Assembly: GCA_035079385.1 (NCBI GenBank)
Contig: JAVHKY010000054.1
Span: forward strand, 10,269,501-10,333,500
DNA: 64,000 nucleotides
Reading direction: 5' to 3'
Source of the DNA: Aspidiotus rigidus
Taxonomy: Eukaryota; Arthropoda; Insecta; Hemiptera; Diaspididae
Numbering within the stretch: position 1 is the first letter of the stretch; every line of letters starts with the position of its first letter. Position numbers and translations under genes: made by a program. This document shows, one piece after another, positions 37,401-47,861 of this stretch. The notes under the pieces are model-generated. The model worked only from the letters and a program-made list of their open reading frames with translations, did not search any database and was not told where the DNA came from.

Positions 37401-40400
37401 CATATATAGCTCGACAGTCGAAATTTTTCCAAGTCCCCCTTCTATCATATATAGCTCGAGAGTCGAAATTTTTCTAAGTTCCCCTCCTATCATATATAGC
37501 TCGAGAGTCGAAATTTTTTCTAAGTCCCCCTCCTATCATATATAGCTTGAGAGTCGAAATTTTTCTAAGTCCCTCTCCTATCATATATGGCTCGAGGGTC
37601 GAAATTTTTCCAAGTTTTTCGCTGGACGGCGCACGGCGGACGGCGGACGCCAGATTTCTCAAATAGCCCCCCATAAAACAGGTTCCCTGTTAAAATTTCG
37701 ACTCTCGAGAATATATGATAGGAGGGGGACTTAGAAAAAATTTCGATTCTCGAGCCATATATGATAGGAGAGGGACTTAGAAATAATTACGGCTTCCTTA
37801 ACGAAGTTAAACGAGGAACGCAGGGAACCTGTTTTATGATTCGAGTGAGATTTGGTATTGAAAATTCAAGGAAGCCTAGATTTGGAGAAAGGTAGAAAAA
37901 AGAAGGCCTAGACCAACTATTAGTGTAATATAATATAGTTGGATAAATCAGGTTCCTTGTTAAAATTTCCACTCTTAGCTCGAGAGTCGAAAATTTTCCA
38001 AATCCCCCTCCTATCATATATAGCTCGAGAGTCGAAATTTTTCTGAGTCCCCCCCTTCTATAATATATAGCTCGAGAGTCGAAATTTTAACAGGGAACCT
38101 GTTTTATGGGGGGTTATTTGAGAAATCTGGCGTCCGCCGTCCGCCGTGCGCCGTCCAGCGAAAAACTTGGAAAAATTTCGCCCCTAAGCCATATATGATA
38201 GGAGAGGGACTTAGAAAAATTTCGACTCTCAAGCTATATATGATAGGAGGGGGACTTAGAAAAAATTTCGACTCTCGAGCTATAGATGATAGGAGGGGAA
38301 CTTGAAAAAATTCGACTCTCGAGCTATAGATGATAGGAGGGGAACTTAGAAAAATTTCGACTCTCGAGCTATATATGATAGGAGGGGGACTTGGAAAAAT
38401 TTCGACTCTGGAGCCATAGATGATAGGAGGGGGGCTTAGAAAAAATTCGACTCTCGCGCCATATGTGATAGGAGAGGGACTTAGAAAAATTTCGACGCTC
38501 GAGCTATATATGATAGGAGGGGTTCTCCAAATCTAGGCTTCCTTGAATTTTCAATACCAAATCTCATTCGAATCATAAAACAGGTTCCCTGCGTTCCTCG
38601 TTTAACTTCGTTAAGGAAGCCGTCATTTTTCTAAGTTTTTCGCTGGACGGCGGACGGCAGATTTCTCAAATAGCCCCCCATAAAACAGGTTCCCTGTTAA
38701 AATTTGGACTCTCGAGTCATATATGATAGGAGAGGGACTTTGAAAACTTTTGACTCTCGAGCTATATATGATAGGGGACAAATTTTCCCAAGTCTCCCTC
38801 CTATCATAAATAGCTCGAGATTTGAGAAAAACTTGGACTTTCAAACTACATTATACTAGGCTTATTTTACGTCTAGGCCCTCTTTATACTAGCTTTATCT
38901 AGGTCTAGGCTTCCTTGAATTTTCAATACCAAATCCTATTTGACTCATAAAACAGGTTCCCTGCGTTCCTCGTTTAACTTCGTTAAGGAAGCCGTCGTTT
39001 TTCTAAGTTCCCCTTCTTATCATCTATAGCTCGAGAGTCGAAATTTTCCTAAGTCCCCCTCCTATCATATATAGCTCGAGAGTCGAAATTTTTCCAAGTC
39101 CCCCTTCTATCATATATAGCTCGAGAGTCGAAATTTTTTTTGGAAACACGCGAGGGGTTCACTAATTGCGAAAAATTCGGTCAGTATGTCTGGTCAAGTC
39201 AGTCAATCTATGACAATTCGAAAACATAGATTTCCATCGAAGCCAGGCTCCAGTTCTCCTTTCTTTTTTTTCTTCCACAACCAACGAAGCACGTCATTGG
39301 TATCTCTTTTAGAAATATCATGAAGAATTCCGCGCACGAAGAATCGCTCAACTACGCAAAGAGCATTCAATCTAATTGCGTTGCATTATTAGAATTTTTA
39401 ATTTGCGCGTCGGGTACTTTCTACAACCTCTGCATTTTTTTAAACTAGCAAAAATCTTCATGTCAATCGATTCGCTTTCGTGAAACTTACTTATGCAGCC
39501 ACGTTTGCTGTATACCGATGATAGAACCGGGCCGGCAAATCCGTACCCACGCGATCGCTTCTCCGACGTTGAACCTGTAGTGCTTCATAAGGTAACATGC
39601 GATCACCGATCCAGTTCTACCTAAGCCCGCTAGAAACGAAAAAATCACGTATAAATGACACACTCTACCATCATTCGCAATTAGGTGTTTGTACTTCCCG
39701 CGAGAAGTAAATAATAGGTAATATTTTATTACTACGTTTCAGGGAGAAGATACCCGATAGAAGTTATAAAACCTCATTTTTATAATGCTTCGACGCAAAA
39801 ACAACCTTAAAAATTTTTGTATAAGCGTATACATTCATCATAGTTCGTAAATAAAATCATCGTAGTTGAATAACGCCGCCTTGTTGACGAGTAAATCATT
39901 CAACGTCGTTAGAGCAAATAATAATAACGGATGGGATGGGGCGGGAGGTTTCCTCATTTCAACTTACAAAAAAAAAACTAAGGTACAGTACGTTAATCCG
40001 GTTGTTTTGTTTTCCTATATAACTAGCCTTAAGGACTGCACTCGAGGCTCGAACGTGTTTGCGCGTTTCGGCTCGCCGTTCGCAACACTACAATAACCAA
40101 CTTATTTAAATTTCAACATAAGTCACCCACATAGTATCTGGGAAACTACAGCCGCGTAAATTTCTCATCCGAAGATCAAGGTTATTTTTTTGAAAAAAGA
40201 ACTGACCTTCCTGCTGCGATGGAAGTCAACTTGAAAAATACGTTGTTACAATATTGTTTAAGTTTAGTGCATTATTGCGTGCAAAAATCGTCGCGCCCGT
40301 GCGCTAACTTCTAATATCCGGTTGGGAAGTTTTTGATTGATACCCGTAAAACGCGAAATATTCAATCATTAGAAAACTTTGCGACGATGGTCGCGTGTAA

Positions 40401-41851
40401 CGAACTTTCGACGTTTTACGAATACTGACACGTAACGTCTTCGGATTTAAATTTTCAACTAAGTAATAAATCGCCGCCGTACTTACCTTTACAATGTACA
40501 GCGATGGCGCCTTTCGCACTCTCGGTAATTCTAAAAAACTTATCCAAAATTAGATTGCTGGGCGTGCTGCCATCCAAAAAGTACAAATCGTTATGTTGGA
40601 ATCCGCTATCGATAAAACGATTCGCGTCGTACGATTTCCTGTTCAATCTGATCACGTTTGTGATGTTATTGGTCTTGAAATAAGAAAAATAATATTCGGG
40701 AGCGTGTTCCTGCGAGTTACCTATAATGAATTAAAGCGTATCATCGAAATTAGATGCACTATATACATATTTTCTCACAATTATTTCAACTATAGCTCAC
40801 CAGGATCGGAGTGCGAATGCGGCCCGGAAAAAGCTAGGAACTTTTGCGGTACAATCCAATTCATATCACCTTCTTCTACATTCTGATGACAAAAATGTAC
40901 CGCGGTAATTTAATTATGTATTCTAGATTCGTAAGCGAGACATTAGTAAACTCACCTCGTAATGCTCGTACTCGGCTAGGTTGAAATCGTTGAATCGGAA
41001 AAATCCGAGGGCTTTGGCACGATGGATGGCCTGCAGGCAATCTTTCAGCGATATATTGAATATTGGCACTGCGGTCGCGGCATCTCTGTAAATTCACGAT
41101 GAGTACGTGATTTTATTACACATCGAAAAAGTGTACCGGATAGAGTTTACGCTTTGACAGAACCGTGTTGAATGCTCATTAAAACAGGGTATAATATTAC
41201 TGACCTGAATGGAAGAAATGGAGGAATATTTTTACCGATGAGAGGGTTCAACGCATCTTCTACCGTTTTCTCCAAATGTATTATCTGGAAAATTTGACAA
41301 AATAAACGCTCACAATTCGTTTTGTCTAGTAAAATATTGTAAAAAAATGTAGGCGTACTAACTGCAAAAGATGCTATGAGGAAGGCAGCGTTCGATCTTT
41401 TTTCCTCATTCAAAGTGGTACAGTGAACTATTACTGTATCTTCGAAAGTCTGCAAGTGTAAATTTTAAAATCGTTCAAATACCTGAGAGTACGTTTTAGA
41501 GAACTAAAGACACTTGAAAAATAAAGAGCATGCTCGAAGTTCAAACACTTACATTGAGGAGTTTCAGCACTTTCACACAGTAGCGATACAGCATGGATAG
41601 ATTGAGTGGTCCAAAGTCGAAGTAAAAATTCTCATATACCAATTCATTATCAATACTGAAGAAATAATACTTCCCAGACGACTGAGGAATGATTCCATTG
41701 GATACGGTCGCGAAATAGAGTCGGTCTGAAAATATATGAATAACGAATATTATATTAGCAATCCATTCACTCGGATCAAAACTCCCAACAAATCCGACAA
41801 ACCTTTGAGATATTCGCCGATGTATAAAAAATTATTATCTTTCAGTTCCAT
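31424..41851 (-). CDS. Cdc14: Cdc14 dual-specificity protein phosphatase
   Basis: Ten exons join in phase: 41851-41803, 41725-41553, 41449-41363, 41284-41205, 41085-40956, 40882-40801, 40720-40487, 39629-39491, 31931-31640 and 31555-31424, giving 465 residues. The N-terminal domain begins [16 protein letters not shown] and carries [20 protein letters not shown]. The catalytic domain runs through [20 protein letters not shown] and [11 protein letters not shown] to the signature [11 protein letters not shown], with nucleophile C277 and R283 of the CX5R motif both intact. [13 protein letters not shown] and QQTWLH follow. The tail ends in [13 protein letters not shown], which matches the TQGD block near vertebrate Cdc14 C-termini. 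Cdc14 dephosphorylates Cdk phosphosites and acts in mitotic exit, cytokinesis and ciliogenesis in different species; which role applies here is not shown. Intron 8 (7559 nt) is filled with repeats, while other introns are 57-857 nt. The last intron is in frame and stop-free. Confidence 0.93.
32360..32733. repeat. Foldback MITE-like inverted repeat in Cdc14 intron 8
   Basis: The outer ends TTGAACTATGGTGGTATATG and CATATACCGCCATAGTTCAA pair, as do inner words around GAGAAAAGGATGCTCATT and the complement of AATGAGCGTCTTTTTCTC. The centre is near 32515. A partial relative of the outer end (AACTATGGCGGTATATC) stands at 34441, just before the 34.5 kb element. Confidence 0.8.
33787..34331. mobile_element. 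Mariner-like MITE, nearly complete palindromic copy
   Basis: The left end GGGTGCGCCAAAATGATGTT is inverted at the right end, where AACATCATTTTGCCCCACCC abuts a TA. Further matched inner words (GAGTTATGGACCAAAATGTG on the left, decayed on the right) show the element is a long imperfect palindrome of about 545 bp. The TA-flanked GGGTGGGG(C)A termini suggest Tc1/mariner mobilisation. No transposase is present. Confidence 0.7.
34497..34860. mobile_element. TIR element with internal 45 bp minisatellite, small copy
   Basis: The left side reads CAGGGAACCTGTTTTATG and the right side reads CATAAAACAGGTTCCCTG, a clear inverted repeat. Between them lie a single-copy block (AATTCAAGGAAGC, AAGGCCTAGACCTACTATAA), a few 45 bp units with CTCGAGCTATATATGATAG in both orientations, and a GC-rich edge (GGACGGCGGACGGC) before AGCCCCCCATAAAACAGG. 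The copy at 62140-62425 has the same order, so this appears to be a transposable unit rather than a chance collage. Confidence 0.7.
34861..39150. repeat. Large array of 45 bp minisatellite units and element ends in Cdc14 intron 8
   Basis: Dozens of units containing CTCGAGCTATATATGATAGG and GGACTTAGAAAAATTTCGAC occur in blocks that switch orientation. They are punctuated by copies of the CAGGGAACCTGTTTTATG end, the GC-rich GGACGGCGGACGGC block and the single-copy block ending AATATAGTTGGATAAATCAG. Unique islands occur at about 35120-36530 (some retaining GTGACGTCATAGA-like sequence). Repeat peptides read on both strands are artefacts of the 45 bp period. Confidence 0.9.
36358..36372. repeat. 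Poly(C) tract of 15
   Basis: Fifteen cytosines in a row sit in the unique island of Cdc14 intron 8. Such runs are unusual in this AT-rich sequence and could form i-motif or G-quadruplex structures. Confidence 0.85.
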
Positions 41852-42789
41852 TTTACATCGAATTCGTCAGAACATACTATTTCACGATTCACAAAAACGT
41901 ACGCGGGTCATATGATATTCATTTCGCGTGTGGTCGGAAAAAATATGAAAATATAGACGCGAACTCGATAATATTAATGAAACACCTTCATGGATGTTGC
42001 TCACCTACAATTGCTTCCTACGTCGCGGTTACCTGTTAATGCACGATACGATCGTGCGAACACGATTTCCAAAACTATAAAAACCTGCTTCAGTTTGGCA
42101 CCGTTCGCTATTATTTTCGTTTAGATTATTGTTGTTATGTTTTGAATTCGTTGAAAGAAGATAACGATAACGACGTATACAAAAATAAAACCGTTGGAAA
42201 ATCGACAACCACGACCTACTAGTGCGCTCTACCGATGTCACACAAAACTGATGTTTGTTGTACAACAGCTACCATGGACAGCTGATTAAACCGCACGACC
42301 GGAAGGCTTCTCGGCTGGCTTCTTCATTTTAGGTTTTTGCTCGGCCTACAAGTCAGAAACAAATTTCATGGCTTTTTCAGGGTCGACCGGGGTACCGACG
42401 GCCGACATATTACAGTCACTTTTTAAATTTTTTTTCTTTATTTATTTCTTCTTCTTCTTCTTTGGGTCAGTTAAGATGCTGACATCTTGGTTGAGTGAGT
42501 CCTAAGCCGCATGGTCTCGACTCTTGTGTCTTTGCATGTTTGTGCTCAGAGTTTTGTTTTGTTGTCGTCGTCAACCTTTCATTTTTACCGATTTTTCCTA
42601 TCGGGAAAGTGAGGTATTACACCCGTCTGTTCAGGTTTCCTTATATGTATATTATTTATTTATTGAGACTTTTTTGTTTGCGGAACGCCTCCAAAACTAC
42701 CCGATGGACTTTTTGGAACTTGGCCATATTGTAGTAGAGATCAACTGACGCCCCACCTATGAGCGAAGCGGGCCACACTGCAAAAACTC
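41852..42789. other. 5' flank of Cdc14, no gene supported
   Basis: This should contain the Cdc14 promoter and 5' leader. No TATA box or known element could be assigned. A short minus-strand frame at 42408-42286 with lysine/proline-rich residues is interrupted by a TAG and is not called. Confidence 0.4.
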
Positions 42790-43970
42790 CTTGATTCAGG
42801 CAATAGGAGGGTACCGCGAATTCGGTCTTGCTCATAATGAGCGATCAGCTACAGCTCACCGCGAGCTCATGACGAAAGACCAGCTTCACAGTATCGTTCC
42901 TTCCTTCGCGGGAATGTACGAGAATTTTCTCGCATCCTCCTGCCTCCGTCAAACCCGGGGCTTCGATCGTTCTCTCACCGCGAGCTAATGAAGAAAGACG
43001 AGCTTCACAGTATCATTCCCTCCCTCGCGCGAACGTACGAGAATTTTCTCGCATCTGCCCGCCTCTATCAAACACGTACGGGGCCTCGATCGTTTTCTCA
43101 CCGCGAGCTCATGACGAAAGACCAGCCTCACAGCATGGTTTTTTCTTTCGCGCAAACGTACGAGAATTTTCTCGCATCCGCCTGCCTTTATCGAACACGG
43201 GTCTTCATCCTTCTCTCACCGCGAGCTCATGACGAAAGACGAGCTTCACAGTATCGTTCCTTCCTCGCGCGAAAGTACGAGAATTTTCTCGGATCCGGTG
43301 CCTTATCGAACGTAGGGTCTTGATCGTTCTCTCACGGCAAGCTTAACGAGGATATCCTTCCCAGCATTGGCTGTGGAAACGAGAATTTTCTTGAATTCAC
43401 CGGCCTAGATAAAACGGAGCTGTTACAGTTCTCTCCTGGCGAGGTCACACTCGAACGCGATCTTCGCGGTATGTTTTTCACCATTGCCTGAAACAACGAG
43501 AATTTTCACGTACTCATCCAATTAGATCAAACACAGGACTCCAACTGGTCTCTCACCGCGAGCTCATGCAGACAACAATCTTCCTAGTACTCTTCCCTAC
43601 TTCGCGAGTCTCAACGGGAAATTTTCCGGATTTATCCGCCTTTATTGAACAGGGGGTCCTACCCGATTTCTCACCGCTATCTCATAACAGAAGACAATCT
43701 TAAGGACATCATTCCCTTCAGCGGGTGAAGCCCCGAGCAATTCCGGGCATTCGTCTGCCTCAATCAAATACTGAACTGTAGCTGATATCTCATCACGAGC
43801 AAGACCAAATTCGCGATATCATACCTCCCATTGCGGCTGAATCTAGGAGTTTTTGCACTGCTTCAAACATAAGTGGGACTTTCATCGCGGGCACGCAACA
43901 GAAGACCAAATTTGCGGTATCATACCTTCCTTTGCCTGAAACAACGAGAGTTTTCGCACTTTTTCCCACC
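42790..43970. repeat. Decaying tandem array, about 118 bp monomer
   Basis: Monomers begin CTCACCGCGAGCTCATGACG and contain a dyad CGAGAATTTTCTCG at 42919, 43038, 43161 and 43278, then decayed forms at 43380 and 43497. The first four copies are close and the later ones increasingly diverged. A frame through the first copies gives a repeated peptide (HRELMTKDQ...YENFLAS), but monomer lengths are not constant and the frame breaks, so coding is unlikely. Confidence 0.85.
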
Positions 43971-44060
43971 CGCGACCAATCTTTTGTTCTCGCGAAGCTC
44001 GATTTCTATGAGAACCAAATGAAATTGAAAAGACTAAGCATTTTCCAAGTTGGTAAAATT

Positions 44061-44610
44061 GTAATCGTTTTTGGGCACTTGCACACATTTTGGTGCTTCG
44101 AAAAATTATTCAACAGTTCTTTTTTTACAACTAAACACACAATTTTACCCTAGAATCAAGACAAACTTTAGGATTAGCCAATTATTTTCGTTCTGGAGAA
44201 ATGTTGACCTTTTTTGGTCCCATTAACCCATTTTGGTGTTTCGCAAGATTTCTTAACAATTTTATTCAGAGTCACCGCTAAATTTTGTCTCAGAAACGAA
44301 AAAAACGTCGAAAATTAGGCGATTTTATCATTTTGGGGAAATGTTGACTCTTTTTGGGCCCATAAACCCATTTTGGTGCTTCGCAGAATTTTTTAACAAT
44401 TTTATTCAGATTCAGCGCTAAATTTTATCTCAGAATCGAGAAAAATATCGAAGATTAGGCGATTTTATCATTTTGGGGAAATTTTGACCCTTTTTGGGTC
44501 CATAAACCCATTCTGGTGCTCCGCAGAATTTTTTAACAATCTTATTCAGATTTAGCGCTAAATTTTACTCCAGGATTGGGGAACACTTCGCAGATTAGGT
44601 ACGCGATTTT
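44061..44610. repeat. Tandem array, 140 bp monomer, about 3.5 copies
   Basis: ATGTTGACCTTTTTTGGTCC at 44201, ATGTTGACTCTTTTTGGGCC at 44341 and ATTTTGACCCTTTTTGGGTC at 44481 are spaced exactly 140 bp apart. Each is followed by CCCATTTTGGTG-like and TTTAACAAT-like words. A partial earlier copy starts near 44070. Confidence 0.88.
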
Positions 44611-44669
44611 TTCAATAGGAAAATTGTCTTTCGATAATTCACAACTTTGGGAACCCCTGCTGTGAAATT

Positions 44670-44866
44670 ACGGCACATTTTGGTCCATAACTCAGCTCAG
44701 AAAAGTCGTAGGAACGTCGGATGTGCCTCAAATTAAAGATAGAAGTGAGATTAAAAATTCGTACATTTAAAGTGTACATCTAACGTTTTGCGTTTTCGCG
44801 GTACGATAGGTTTAGCACAAACTCCCATTTAACTGGTGACATCTTTCTGCCCCACCCTGTATAAAT
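44670..44866. mobile_element. Half-copy of the mariner-like MITE
   Basis: CACATTTTGGTCCATAACTC, GTACATCTAACGTTTTGCG and the terminus CTGCCCCACCCTGTA match the right arm of the element at 33787-34331. The left arm is absent. Confidence 0.65.
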
Positions 44867-45000
44867 TTTTCCAAGTCCCCCACCTGTAATACATAGCTTA
44901 CAGGTCGAAATTTCTCCAAGTTTTTTGCCGGATGGCGCACGGTGCTAGGCAAATTTCTCAAAAAGCCCCCCCATAAAACAGGTTCCTTGTTAATAATTTT
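44867..45000. mobile_element. Right-end fragment of the TIR/45 bp-minisatellite element
   Basis: One decayed 45 bp unit, the GC-rich block GGATGGCGCACGGTG and the terminus CCATAAAACAGGTTCCTTG lie directly against the mariner-like half-copy. The left end is missing. Confidence 0.65.
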
Positions 45001-45596
45001 GACATTTAGCTCGAAAATTGAAAGATAAAACTTGGATTTATATAAATCCCCTCAATATGGCTTTGACACAGATACTTGAAGCAACGTCGAGGCGCTGCAT
45101 CCTTCTTCTCAAGTGAGCAGACCTTGCAGATGCTCCATCCTACCTGGACTCGGCCACCCTGCATATTTTAGAGCAGTTGGAATGGAGACCCCTCGGTCCA
45201 TCTTCCGAAGGTTGCTCCTGATGCCCACTAGTTGACGCACTTCGCAAATTCAATTCGTGATAACTCACCAACATCACACCGAGTCATCAATGTCACACCC
45301 GTAGCCTCTTTTCTGACTTTATCTGAAGGTTTCGTCAAGTTACAAACATCGAAGATTTTGGCATAAGAGTCATATTGGAACGAATTCACTCATTTTTTTA
45401 GACTTAGTGCCGCCGACATTTTGAGACTCAATTCAGACATTACTTTTTTTGCCCTCCACACTACGAGACTCAACTCATCTATTATTTTACCGCTTCCCTT
45501 CTTTGGGACGAAATTTTGTTGTGTACCCACGAGACTTCGGGACTCGGTTCAGATGCGCCCGCCGTCACAAAATTTACGTCACACGTCTCCAATAAA
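45001..45596. other. Unassigned sequence
   Basis: No coding exon, RNA gene or known repeat could be recognised in this stretch. Confidence 0.35.
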
Positions 45597-47356
45597 GAAA
45601 TGGGAAATATATAAGTGCACGCCCCATAAAATTATATTGACCGCCAGTTCCCCTCCCGCCATGGAAAAAAACTGACACGACGTTGAAATTATGACGAACG
45701 CCATAAATGCACGCCACACGACCCGTATTTCAAAAGAAGATAATTTTGATGCATTTATTGTGAGGAACTCCAGCCAGGATGGGCTTGACAGTAAAGACTG
45801 CCTCCCCATAGTGAATCGGAACCCCCAATGAGTGAGGTACGACTGTTGCTGGAGGTGTTTTCCCAGTTGTTCCATCCCGGGGGAGTCAGTCGACTCAGTT
45901 GGTTAATCATTGGATTTCGAGCATTGTTGTGAGATCTTCACTGGTTGGTCAAATACTGAGGTTCGTCGTCAGAATAAGATGATTCGGCAGAAGTATAATG
46001 CGAAGAGGATGCGCGGTAGTTATATGGATCAGTGCAATAGCCGCGAGCGTTTCATTATTGACTTGTACTGAAGTGTTCGTTGTTTCAAAAATATTCACAC
46101 TTCTGATCCTTCCCGTGATTTGCCAATTCCACTCTTGGCAATCAAGGTTCTTGATGCAGTCCAATCTTCAGGCCCCTTTGGAGCTTCCTTCCGATCTTCA
46201 GGAAGCTTCTCACGCTGCACACGTCAAGTGGCAGTCGGATGTTAATCTGGACTCTTCTCGCGACGTTCGTAATTATGGAGGCAGGGCATTCCATTGTCTT
46301 CTTTGCTGTTTCTTCTTCTTGTATCAGGTTTTACTTACTTGGTACATTATAGTTGAATGAATTAGATGTGGATTCCACATTGTTCTGCATGTTCTTATAT
46401 GTGCACTACGCCCGTTTTGTAGAATTTCTAGTATTTTGAATCTTGAGTGCACAACTTATATATGAGGATGTGTGCACTACTTACTTCGTGTATTTGTTCG
46501 TTTTATGGGATTTCCAGTGTTTTTGGTCGTGAGTGCACAACTGATTGGAGTATGTGTGCACTACTTACTTCGTTTATTTGTTTGTTTCGATGGATTCCGA
46601 GTGTTTTTGGTTTAACACTCATTTGTGGATGTCCTAAAGACGACAGTTTAAATAAAAATTAAAAAAAAAAATAAATATAAAATAATTGTGAGGATGGTAA
46701 GACAATTTGTTATGCGAATTGGAAAGGAACTGGTCCGACCGCCGTGATCCTGCTTGCGTGAATGTCGTACCATTTGCGGAAACTCCTTCCGTATTCCGAA
46801 TGGATGATGACAAGGAGGGTTGTTGTACTTCATCGGATCTTCAAATCTCAGTAAGCCACTCACCGCCCGATTAAGGAATCAATATATGAAACTCGAAGGT
46901 AAATGGACATCCTTTGATACATTCGAGCGGGAACATTACAGCATGTGGCGCACAAGGGTGACTCACTTCTCAATGAGTGTGAATGTACTTGCCCGTTCTT
47001 CTTGAAACACTCTCTGTGCAAACACTTTATTGGCATGCAAATTCGATTGAAACTTTGTACCGTCTCCCCCAGGAAGCTAAAAACATCCCCATGGGTCAAA
47101 AACTTGAGCGCGGCCGCCCCTCCAAAGCGAAACAAGCATTATTATTACAATAAAACAAAAGTGTCAACGTCTCTTCTGTAGTAAGTGTAGCTCGTAGGCT
47201 ATAAAGTTTTTTTTTATCCGTACAATACATTTCATAGGCATGTAAATTTTTTTATCCGTGGAATACATTTCATAGGCGTGTCAATTTTGTTTCCTTGGCG
47301 TGTTATCGATAGCCGGGCAATTTCGTTTTTTAAGGCGTGCGATTAAATGTATGCCT
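45597..47356 (+). mobile_element. MULE-like DNA transposon remnant, copy 1
   Basis: Near 46945-47100 the plus strand encodes [20 protein letters not shown] followed by [16 protein letters not shown], a SWIM-type zinc finger (CxC...CxH) as found at the C-terminus of Mutator-like transposases. The block just before it ([19 protein letters not shown]... FEREHYSMW) is in another frame. The upstream part (45597-46370) and a spacer (46370-46670) recur in copy 2 in opposite orientation. A second frameshift after LKLCTV separates this copy from the better C-terminus in copy 2. Near the end GGCGTG-like words repeat (47270-47335). Confidence 0.8.
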
Positions 47357-47861
47357 AAAGAAATGTCTTTTAATATATACGGGCCCCATTTCTCTATATA
47401 TTTTGTAATGCTAATGTGTATATATAATTCATTGTTCATTGGTGGTTCTTAAACTGCCATTGCTGGGGTATGGGACCAATGGCCCCCTCGCCACCATCCT
47501 AGCCGTTCTTGAACGTTATCATTCCTGCCTACCAGCAGGTATTGAGCATAAAATTTCGAGAACAGTGGCATTATTTTCAATTTTAAGGGATCTTGATTTC
47601 TCCAACTAGCTACCCTTTTTCTTTGCTGACTGAAAAATTCTTGATGTGTTGAGAAATTGTAACTGTCGAATTTCTGTCACGAGATTTTTTGCTTGCAATT
47701 TTAAAATAAATGGAAACTATTCAAAAAAACAATATTCTTGGAGAAAAAAATCTAAAATAAAATTGAGTACCGTACCTAAGGAGCTTGAAAAAATGAGGAA
47801 AATATCATCTTTACATTGTAAAAGATATTAGTGAGAAAAATATAGCACGCGACGTTCAAAA

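Noticed and set aside
34639..38844. Many frames reading [14 protein letters not shown] repeat peptides
   Set aside because: Same 45 bp minisatellite artefact, within a Cdc14 intron.
42286..42408. Minus-strand frame MSAVGTPVDPEKAMKFVSDL followed after a TAG by a lysine/proline-rich tail ending RAV
   Set aside because: It is interrupted by an in-frame stop, and I could not match it to a known ribosomal or other protein. Possibly a processed pseudogene fragment, but unsupported.
42988..43323. Open frame with repeated YENFLAS peptide
   Set aside because: It follows the 118 bp DNA repeat, the frame shifts between monomers, and later copies are full of stops. Better explained as satellite.
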